Source of the DNA: a virus
IMG/VR virus record: IMGVR_UViG_3300017759_000088
Location: 1-23,673 of that record
Length of the DNA stretch: 23,673 nucleotides
Direction: 5' to 3' (one strand)
Of the stretch, positions 17,931 through 23,673 are shown piece after piece. Both the position numbers and the translations under genes were made by a program. The stretch's first letter is position 1. Each line of letters begins with the position of its first letter. Under the pieces are notes generated by a model. The model saw only the letters and a program-made list of their open reading frames with translations, searched no databases and was not told the origin of the DNA.

Positions 17931-18355
17931 TGGCTGCAGCGGATCTCAACGCAGTACGCGCCACCATCGAAGGCAGGCTTGCGACAGAGCTGGCTAGCAG
18001 TCCCGCAATTCCAGTCGTGTTTCACAATATGGCGTTTGAGCCAACGCCTAACTCGTCATGGGTGCAATGCCTTGTGAGCTTTGGGTCAAGCCAATATTTA
18101 GGCCATGGGCTTACAACTAATTCTCAGAATCGGATTGTCGGTCTTCTTGTCATCAGCATCTTCTCCGCCAAAGGTGTTGGCCCCGGAGCTAATTTTACTA
18201 TCGGCAAAAGGATTCGAGACCTTTACAATAGAGTCATCGTGTCGGGGGTTTACTTCGACGCTGCAACAGGTCCACAGGCACTGCTTTCAGCAGCACCCGA
18301 GGGCTACTTCCAAACAAGGGTTTCTGTGACCTTTGAATTCATCGAGGAACTTTGA
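17930..18355 (+). CDS. Tail terminator protein (DUF4128 type)
   Basis: This 141-aa protein fits DUF4128/gpU-like tail terminators: an N-terminal helix (LNAVRATIEGRLATELASSP), then VVFHNMAFEPTPNSSWVQCL, QYLGHGLTTNSQNRIVGLLV, and a C-terminal strand (RVSVTFEFIEEL). Terminators cap the tail tube and set the joining interface with the head. The order (gp10-like, terminator, tube) is standard. Start overlaps the previous stop (ATGA). Confidence 0.8.
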   Translation: MAAADLNAVRATIEGRLATELASSPAIPVVFHNMAFEPTPNSSWVQCLVSFGSSQYLGHGLTTNSQNRIVGLLVISIFSAKGVGPGANFTIGKRIRDLYNRVIVSGVYFDAATGPQALLSAAPEGYFQTRVSVTFEFIEEL

Positions 18356-18358
18356 CCT

Positions 18359-18775
18359 ATGGCTTTTTATCGAGGCGAAGAAGGCAGCGTCAAATTTGAC
18401 GATGCCGGATCTAGTGCGGCGGCGATTACTAGCACTCGGTCGTGGTCGTTGACTCTCGACAAACAAGTGCTGGAAACCACCGTGATGGGCAGCACCTACG
18501 GCGGGAACGTTGGCGGAATTATCACGGGCTCAGGCAGTGTCGAGCTGATTTATACGGCATCAAGCGGTGATGAAACCGCTGCTTTTGTAGATCACATCAA
18601 CACCCCAAACGATGAAGGCACCGCGTTGTTTGAGCTGTTCCTAGACACGTCAGGCGCTAAAAAAGTTAGTTTTGACGGTGTGGTGACATCAGCCGAACTC
18701 ACCGCGACGGTGGGTGAACTTGAAATCATCACCGTTAACTTCACCACTAACGGCACCATCACCACCGCTATCTGA
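18359..18775 (+). CDS. Tail tube protein, paralogue 1
   Basis: This 138-aa protein begins MAFYRGEEGSVKFDD and ends VNFTTNGTITTAI. It is a beta-rich protein of the major tail tube type, with TRSWSLTLDKQVLETTVMGS and GSGSVELIYTA landmarks. It is closely related to the next gene along its whole length, so the two are tandem duplicates. One is probably the main tube subunit; which one cannot be told from sequence alone. It is followed after two bases by the second copy. Confidence 0.85.
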   Translation: MAFYRGEEGSVKFDDAGSSAAAITSTRSWSLTLDKQVLETTVMGSTYGGNVGGIITGSGSVELIYTASSGDETAAFVDHINTPNDEGTALFELFLDTSGAKKVSFDGVVTSAELTATVGELEIITVNFTTNGTITTAI

Positions 18776-18777
18776 TC

Positions 18778-19200
18778 ATGGCTTTTTATCGAGGACAACA
18801 AGGCACCATCAAGTTCGACAAGGACGCTGCTGGTGCTGCTTTAGGTGAAATAGCTGCAGTGCGGTCTTGGTCGCTCTCAGTTGACAAAGAATCGCTGGAA
18901 GTCACCGATCACGGCGATACTTTTCGCGCATACGTTGGGGGCTTGATCGGTGGCTCAGGCTCCTGTGAAGTGCTTTATGACGCACCTGGCGCGGGCGACA
19001 AGCTGGATTTATTTAACGAGGCATTGACCGCGGAAGATCCAGCCAACGCAAACTTTGAGCTGTATCTAGATGAAAGTGGCGACAAAAAAATGTCGTTTGC
19101 TGCTCTAGTTACAGGCGCAGAATATAGTGCTACGGTTGGAGAGCTTGAAGTGATTACGGTCAACTTCACCGCCAACGGTACTATTACTTCCGGTATTTAA
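18778..19200 (+). CDS. Tail tube protein, paralogue 2
   Basis: This 140-aa protein begins MAFYRGQQGTIKFDKDAAGA. It aligns with the preceding protein over its full length: RSWSLSVDKESLEVTDHGDT matches RSWSLTLDKQVLETTVMGST, and both end with a near-identical ATVGELE(I/V)ITVNFT(T/A)NGTIT motif. Divergence is greatest in the middle, where tube subunits face outward or contact neighbours. Both copies are intact and end in proper stops, so both are probably made. Its TAA shares a base with the next ATG. Confidence 0.85.
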   Translation: MAFYRGQQGTIKFDKDAAGAALGEIAAVRSWSLSVDKESLEVTDHGDTFRAYVGGLIGGSGSCEVLYDAPGAGDKLDLFNEALTAEDPANANFELYLDESGDKKMSFAALVTGAEYSATVGELEVITVNFTANGTITSGI

Positions 19201-19556
19201 TGCCTGCGACTCAAAGAACGGTTGACATGCTGGTTGGGGCGTTTGATCTCAACCAGCGTCGTAAATTTGAACTAAAAAACGCTGAAGGCAAGAAAGTTCT
19301 AGATCTGTTTTTCAAGCCAATCACACGCGCTGATCGGAAACGCGCTCAAAACCTTGCCAACAGCGAGGAAGCATTAGACATCAGCACGCAGATGCTGTGC
19401 CAGATGGCAGAGCTTGAGGATGGTACGAAAGCTTTTGCCTCAGCAGATGCACCGAAATTGCAACGTGAGTTGCCTGAGTCTGTTCTGAATGAACTTGAGT
19501 TGTTCTTGTTTGGGCTTGGCGATGATGCCGACTTGCAAGACGCAAAAAACGACTGA
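19200..19556 (+). CDS. Tail assembly chaperone, short form (gpG-like)
   Basis: This 118-aa protein occupies the gpG position between tube and tape-measure genes. It begins MPATQRTVDMLVGAFDLNQR and ends LFGLGDDADLQDAKND. It should coat the tape measure protein during tail assembly and leave before maturation. Close to its end is a canonical slippery heptamer that allows production of a longer form. Sequence is not strongly conserved in this family, so the call depends on position plus the frameshift. Confidence 0.85.
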   Translation: MPATQRTVDMLVGAFDLNQRRKFELKNAEGKKVLDLFFKPITRADRKRAQNLANSEEALDISTQMLCQMAELEDGTKAFASADAPKLQRELPESVLNELELFLFGLGDDADLQDAKND

Positions 19557-19732
19557 AGCAGGACAGCTGGGCTTATTTTGAGTTTTTCCTGGCCTGCGAA
19601 TTAGGTATGACCGTAAGCAGGCTTCGCAACGAATTGACAGATGCGGAGCTTATTTACTTTGCTGCCTACCACGAACTGAAGGCTGAAAAGGAGCAGCAGG
19701 CAATTGATCGCGCCAAGCAACAGCGGCGGTAA
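19200..19732 (+). CDS. Tail assembly chaperone, -1 frameshift form (gpGT-like)
   Basis: A -1 shift at 19544-19550 joins the first 117 codons to a downstream frame of 60 codons (RLKQDSWAYFEFFLACELGM, then TVSRLRNELTDAELIYFAAY, then HELKAEKEQQAIDRAKQQRR) ending at TAA 19730-19732, for about 177 aa. The T part has the usual aromatic, helical look of these extensions, with the typical 'ELTDAEL-YFAAY' pattern. In lambda the T part links the chaperone to tube subunits. The downstream frame has no good start of its own. This is an established mechanism for long-tailed phages. Confidence 0.85.
19544..19550 (+). promoter_or_regulatory. Programmed -1 frameshift site A-AAA-AAC
   Basis: Zero-frame codons are GCA AAA AAC, so the heptamer A-AAA-AAC is correctly phased for a -1 slip, two codons before the gpG stop. 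It is one of the strongest bacterial slippery sequences. No obvious downstream pseudoknot was traced. Confidence 0.85.
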
Positions 19733-19747
19733 GCTGGGACAAGTTAG

Positions 19748-22282
19748 TTGGCTGATGTGACCACAACAGTCCTTACAGCCAAGTTTGATTTTTCTCAGCC
19801 AAAGTCTGCCATCAAGGGGACGCAGGCACAGGTTGACCAGTTAAAAAATAAAGCCAAGGGCGCACAAGGCGCATTAGACAATGCGGCTAAGTCTGCAAAG
19901 GGTGCAGGCGTTGCATCTGCGTTTTTTGGCAAAGCGGCAACGGGAGCGGTCCCAGGTGTTGCGGCCCTAGGTACTGCCTTAAAAACAGCTTTAGGGCCCA
20001 TCGCTTTGCTGACATCAGCGGCGGGTGTTCTTACCTCTGCCTTCTCGACGTTGGCTCAGCAGGACTTTGCGGAAGCAAAGGTCCGCACGCTTGGCGTCAA
20101 CAGTGAGGAATTGAAGGGCCGTCTTAGTGATGTGAGCCGTGAGCTGTCGGGCCAAGCCAGCGTTGTTGATCTAACTGCGGCGGCTTACGACGTGGCCTCT
20201 GCTGGCTTTAATGATGCGGCTTCTGCCGCGCAGGTGCTGAAGGCTTCGAGCCTTGCGGCCACTGGTGGCTTCTCTGATCTAAACACCGTGGCAGATGCCA
20301 CAACGTCAGTTCTTAACTCCTATGGCTTGGGGGCAGAAGAAGCTTCGCGCATCACTGACCAGTTCATTCAGACGCAAAACGACGGGAAAATTGTTATTGG
20401 TCAATATGCGGCCAACATCGCAAAGGTTGCCCCTATTGCAGCGGCCCTGGGCATTGGCCTGGATGAGGTCAACGCAGCGGTGGCCCAAATCACTGGCACA
20501 GGTACTGGCGCAGAAGTCACATTTACAGCACTCAAAACAGCATTCGCCCAGTTGGCGTCTGGTGGAGTCGGAGAAAAGCTGAAGGAGTTTGGGGTCAATA
20601 TTGACGCCAACACGATTGCAGCTGATGGCTTTGTCGGCACCTTGAAAAAAATCAAGGATTCTGGAGCTGATACGGGCGCGATTCTTAAAGCCTTTGGCAC
20701 AGAGGCTGGCCCAGTTTTGCAGCCGTTGTTAAACGACTTTGACAAGCTAAACAAGCTGCTGGAGAACCAACGCAATGCCCAGGGCGCAGCCGCCAAAGCT
20801 GCCTTCGAGGCAGGCGACACAATCAACGGTGCCCTTAAGCGACTGCAAACAGCTTTTACAAATATCTTTGCTGATGGCGCAGAGCTTGGCGTGCTGCTCA
20901 AAGGCACATTTCAGGTGGCGGCAGTAACTGTTGAGGTCTTTGGGGCTGCGTTGAAGTTAGTCCTGGCCCCTATCCGTGGGCTAATTCAAGGCGTCACAAC
21001 ATTTTTTGCGGAGCTAAAGCCATTTGGTGAAAACATAAATCTGGCTTATGAGCTTGAGAAAGGATTCCAGGCAGTAATGAGTGGCGTGGATTTTGCCACT
21101 AAAGCCATTACAGGATTTTTTGCTATTACTAGCAATCTGGCTTATACAACTCTTGGCAACGTTATAAATTTTGCCAATGGAATTAGAGAAGGAATCGTCG
21201 GTATCTTTAACGACCTTGGCGCAACAATACGCAGCACGCTAGAAAACCTTTATGCCAACATCCCGCGCCCAATACAATTCATTATTGAGGAAGCGGGCAA
21301 AGGATTTAAGGCTGTTCAAGGTTTCTTAGGCCAAGCCGTTTCTGGTGTCGTTAATAAAATTAAAGGCGCTGGCCAAGGCATCGCCCAAGGCGTCAAAGAG
21401 TTGGCCATCGTTGGTGGTTTTGACCCGGCGGCATCGACCCAAAGCACCGCAGCAGCTGCCAACGTTTCAGCTGCCAACGCGATACAACAAACAGGCGGCG
21501 ACCTTTTAACGCCTGGTGGCAAGCCAAAAACAAAAGAACAAACAGACGCCGAAAAAGAAAGAAAAGATCAGTTAGCGCAAAAAGACAAACTGCTGAAGAA
21601 ACTTGATCGACAGTTTCAGCTAGAAACCGCAGTTGATGACAAGCAACGGCGTCAGCTTGAGCTTAATTTCAAGATTGCAGATCTCAAAACACAGTTCCCT
21701 AAGCTGACAGAAGACGAACTTAAGCCGCTAGAAGATAAACTGAGGCTTAGCAATGACACAGTAGAAAGCAAAATACTACAAGAGGCTTTAGACAAGAAAG
21801 CTCAAGAAAATGCAGACAAACTTACCGCTCAATATGAACAATTAGATAGTGCATTTAGAGACGGCATTGTTGATTCAATTATGTCCGCAGTTGATGGCAC
21901 TAAATCGCTTTCTGATTCTTTGGTTGGTGTTATCAAACAGATGGCAAAGCTGATTTTGCAGCAGCAATTAATGAACGCCTTGTCTGGCTTTAGCTTTTCA
22001 AGTTTCTTTGGATTTAGGGCTAACGGTGGGCCAGTGTCAGCCGGGAACCCTTACATAGTCGGCGAGCGAGGCCCTGAAATGTTTGTTCCTAGCGGTTCAG
22101 GCAAGATCGTGGCCAACGATCAGCTGGGAGGTAGCACCAACGTTGTCGTAAACGTCGATGCCAGCGGTACTAACGTAGAAGGCGATGAAGGCTCATCACG
22201 TCAGCTTGGCGCTCTTGTTGGCGCTGCTGTTCAGAATGAGTTAATCAAGCAGCAACGACCTGGAGGACTCTTAAGCCGATGA
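19748..22282 (+). CDS. Tail tape measure protein
   Basis: This 844-aa protein sets tail length and is released during infection. The N-terminal part is Ala/Lys-rich and helical, followed by a tail tape measure core of the TP901 type (QDFAEAKVRTLGVNSEELKG, then SGFNDAA-type repeats around residues 100-280) and hydrophobic segments at about 395-500. A charged coiled coil covers about 600-710. The C-terminus has the typical RANGGPVSAGNPYIVGERGP then EMFVPSGSGKIVA motif. At about 0.15 nm per residue the tail would be near 125 nm, an estimate only. The start is TTG at 19748, as judged from frame and position; the ribosome-binding site is weak. Confidence 0.93.
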   Translation: MADVTTTVLTAKFDFSQPKSAIKGTQAQVDQLKNKAKGAQGALDNAAKSAKGAGVASAFFGKAATGAVPGVAALGTALKTALGPIALLTSAAGVLTSAFSTLAQQDFAEAKVRTLGVNSEELKGRLSDVSRELSGQASVVDLTAAAYDVASAGFNDAASAAQVLKASSLAATGGFSDLNTVADATTSVLNSYGLGAEEASRITDQFIQTQNDGKIVIGQYAANIAKVAPIAAALGIGLDEVNAAVAQITGTGTGAEVTFTALKTAFAQLASGGVGEKLKEFGVNIDANTIAADGFVGTLKKIKDSGADTGAILKAFGTEAGPVLQPLLNDFDKLNKLLENQRNAQGAAAKAAFEAGDTINGALKRLQTAFTNIFADGAELGVLLKGTFQVAAVTVEVFGAALKLVLAPIRGLIQGVTTFFAELKPFGENINLAYELEKGFQAVMSGVDFATKAITGFFAITSNLAYTTLGNVINFANGIREGIVGIFNDLGATIRSTLENLYANIPRPIQFIIEEAGKGFKAVQGFLGQAVSGVVNKIKGAGQGIAQGVKELAIVGGFDPAASTQSTAAAANVSAANAIQQTGGDLLTPGGKPKTKEQTDAEKERKDQLAQKDKLLKKLDRQFQLETAVDDKQRRQLELNFKIADLKTQFPKLTEDELKPLEDKLRLSNDTVESKILQEALDKKAQENADKLTAQYEQLDSAFRDGIVDSIMSAVDGTKSLSDSLVGVIKQMAKLILQQQLMNALSGFSFSSFFGFRANGGPVSAGNPYIVGERGPEMFVPSGSGKIVANDQLGGSTNVVVNVDASGTNVEGDEGSSRQLGALVGAAVQNELIKQQRPGGLLSR

Positions 22283-22629
22283 CAGCTAGCTGGGATTCAT
22301 CTGTCAATATTCCGCCTACCTACGGCACGACAAAGGCCAGCCAGCCGATTGTCCGTCAAGCACAGTTTGGCAGCGGTTATCAACAGGTCGGCAGCCTTGG
22401 CATCAACCAAAACCCGAAGTCATACGCGCTGACCTACAACTTGTCAGAAGCAGAGTCAGACACAGTGGAGGCGTTTCTAGATGCTCGCGGCGGCACTGAA
22501 AAGTTCATCTTCACACCGCCAAGCGAAAGCAGCAGCATCAAGGTGCGTTGCGCTAGCTGGAACAAAACGATGACAACCAAGGGCCGCGTTCAATTGACCA
22601 CAACTTTTGTTCAGGTGTTTGAAGCATGA
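22279..22629 (+). CDS. Minor tail protein, gpM-like
   Basis: This 116-aa protein matches the phage minor tail (lambda gpM) family: QAQFGSGYQQVGSLGINQNP, YALTYNLSEAESDTVEAFLD, GTEKFIFTPP and VRCASWNKTMTTKGRVQLTT. It belongs to the tail tip that attaches the tape measure and tube. It overlaps the tape measure stop (ATGA) and its own TGA overlaps the next start, giving a coupled tip-protein string. Confidence 0.88.
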   Translation: MTASWDSSVNIPPTYGTTKASQPIVRQAQFGSGYQQVGSLGINQNPKSYALTYNLSEAESDTVEAFLDARGGTEKFIFTPPSESSSIKVRCASWNKTMTTKGRVQLTTTFVQVFEA

Positions 22630-23333
22630 GCACGCCGCAATCAATTCAAGAACAGCTTCAGTCCTTGGAGCCGTCAGCAATTATCGAGCTGTTTCAACTT
22701 GAACTGACCGAAGCCGTCAACGGTGTTGACCAGACGTATTACTACCACGCAGGCACAAATGAGCTGACCGCTGATGTTGTGTTCAATGGCTTGACGTATG
22801 CAGCCACGGCAATCCAAATAGATGGCTTTGCAACCGCAACTAAAGGCGTATTGCCTCGTCCAACGATGCGGATCGCAAACATCAGCAATGCCATCTCAGC
22901 GTTGTTGTTGCTTTACAACCCACTGCAAGCGAAAGTCACACGGATTCAGACTTGCAAGAAGTTCCTAGACGCTGTGAACTTCACAGGTGGCACAAACGCA
23001 ACCGCTGATCCGACCGCAAAGTTTGAGGATCAGATTTATTACATCGATCGAGTGGCAAGCGAAAACCTGACGATGGTTGAGTTTGAGTTAGCCAGCAAGC
23101 TTGATTTGATCAACGTGGCGCTGCCACGCCGTCAAATTCTTGAGCATTGCCCATGGGTTTACCGAGAAGACAGCACCTGCGGCTACAAGGGCAAAAAGTT
23201 TTTCGACATCAATAACAATCCGACAACAGAGGCAAATGATGTATGCGGCAAGCGTTACACCAGTTGCACTTTGCGTTTCCCTGAAGGCGATCTCCCTTTT
23301 GGAGGGTTTCCAGGTGCCAGACTTCAGATGTGA
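22626..23333 (+). CDS. Minor tail protein, gpL-like (probable Fe-S protein)
   Basis: This 235-aa protein matches lambda gpL. The N-terminal two thirds are beta-rich (ELTADVVFNGLTYAATAIQI, then KGVLPRPTMRIANISNAISA). The C-terminal domain holds four cysteines, Cys175, Cys185, Cys207 and Cys214 (HCPWVYREDSTCGY, then DVCGKRYTSCTLRF), the arrangement that in lambda gpL binds a 4Fe-4S cluster. The protein sits between gpM- and gpK-like genes, as in lambda. The last 20 bases overlap the JAB-peptidase gene. Confidence 0.88.
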   Translation: MSTPQSIQEQLQSLEPSAIIELFQLELTEAVNGVDQTYYYHAGTNELTADVVFNGLTYAATAIQIDGFATATKGVLPRPTMRIANISNAISALLLLYNPLQAKVTRIQTCKKFLDAVNFTGGTNATADPTAKFEDQIYYIDRVASENLTMVEFELASKLDLINVALPRRQILEHCPWVYREDSTCGYKGKKFFDINNNPTTEANDVCGKRYTSCTLRFPEGDLPFGGFPGARLQM

Positions 23334-23622
23334 TGCCGAGGCTCATGCAGCCAGGTCTTACCCGAATGAGTGCTGCGGCCTTGTTGTCAATGGTGAGTAT
23401 TGGCCTTGTCGCAACACAGCAGAACTTCCGACCAGCACGTTTGTGCTTGAGCCGCGTGATTATGCCGTGGCTGCAATCATGGGCAAGGTTGAAGCTGTGG
23501 TTCATTCGCACCCAGAAGGTGGGCCAGCAAGTGAATCAGATCAAGCTGTATGCAGCCAAGGTTCCGTGCCTTGGCATATTTGGCGTATGCCTCAACGCGA
23601 ATGGTTAACTATCAATCCTTGA
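23314..23622 (+). CDS. JAB/MPN metallopeptidase-like tail protein (gpK N-terminal half)
   Basis: From GTG at 23314 (GGAGGG 7 bases upstream) this 102-aa protein has the JAB/MPN layout: HAARSYPNECCGLVV with the catalytic-type Glu, then VVHSHPEGG and a Ser-x2-Asp (SESD). In lambda gpK this domain and an NlpC/P60 domain are fused; here they are separate overlapping genes. The spacing from the second His to the Asp is one residue shorter than the usual JAMM pattern. It ends PWHIWRMPQREWLTINP, typical of phage members. The role is in tail tip assembly or cell-wall passage. Confidence 0.85.
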   Translation: MPDFRCDAEAHAARSYPNECCGLVVNGEYWPCRNTAELPTSTFVLEPRDYAVAAIMGKVEAVVHSHPEGGPASESDQAVCSQGSVPWHIWRMPQREWLTINP

Positions 23623-23673
23623 TCGGTCTCCAGTGGGAGTACGGCAAAGCTGACTGCTTTTCACTGGTGCGCG
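23601..23673 (+). CDS. NlpC/P60-like tail protein, start only
   Basis: Only 24 codons are in the window: MVNYQSLIGLQWEYGKADCF and SLVR. The W-x-Y-G-x-x-D-C-x-x-L-V pattern, with the Cys in place, is the active-site start of NlpC/P60 peptidases as in the C-terminal half of lambda gpK. It overlaps the JAB gene by 22 bases. A tail-borne peptidoglycan hydrolase is the likely function; the rest lies to the right of the window. Confidence 0.8.
   Translation, partial: MVNYQSLIGLQWEYGKADCFSLVR

Overview
This window is a 23.7-kb piece of a tailed, long-tailed (siphovirus-type) phage genome or prophage. The case rests on an almost complete virion gene set in canonical order: terminase, portal, MuF-type head protein, scaffold, HK97-fold capsid, connectors, tail tube, frameshifted tail chaperone, tape measure and tail-tip proteins. 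Base composition is near 50% GC. Nothing here identifies the host firmly; many genes lack a Shine-Dalgarno site, which would fit a cyanobacterial host among others, but that is a guess. I see no tRNA, rRNA, CRISPR array, integrase, lysis gene or insertion sequence.

Layout. (1) 1-4818, minus strand: a leftward early region. From right to left it holds a RusA-type Holliday-junction resolvase broken by a -1 frameshift at an A7 run, several small genes, an RNA polymerase alpha-CTD-like protein coupled to a charged 284-aa protein, more small genes, then a RecE-like exonuclease coupled to a Rad52-type annealing protein that runs off the left edge. Four of the small genes (96, 79, 48 and 55 aa) each sit behind a copy of one repeated promoter module: a 26-bp dyad (full in three copies), two CTACCA-type hexamers 11 bp apart and, in three copies, a CATA(C/G)T -10 box. 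Each gene is followed by a GC-rich hairpin or inverted repeat. (2) 4819-4875: divergent gap with a strong leftward terminator whose U-run touches the rusA start codon. (3) 4876-6884, plus strand: a lambda-O-like replication initiator with a probable origin inside its gene (four 22-bp iterons followed by an AT-rich tract), then small genes including zinc-ribbon and ribbon-helix-helix candidates. (4) 6894-8575: small and large terminase, followed by a terminator. (5) 8756-17454: portal, a MuF head protein fused to a predicted ADP-ribosyltransferase, a small reverse-strand gene, tiny Lys-rich proteins, a TUDOR-like protein, scaffold, SPP1-like capsid protein, probable decoration protein and connectors. 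(6) 17457-23673: tail completion proteins, two tandem tail-tube paralogues, gpG/gpGT with an A-AAA-AAC slippery site, tape measure, gpM- and gpL-like proteins, a JAB/MPN peptidase and the start of an NlpC/P60-like protein.

How it fits together. The leftward genes supply recombination (exonuclease, annealing protein, resolvase) and probably early host or transcription control. The rightward initiator would fire replication from its internal iterons. The terminase-to-tail block builds the virion, and the MuF-ART fusion suggests that an enzyme may be carried in the head and delivered with the DNA. The least-described part is the leftward block of single-gene cassettes that share a promoter module and lie beside a gene for an alpha-CTD-like protein.
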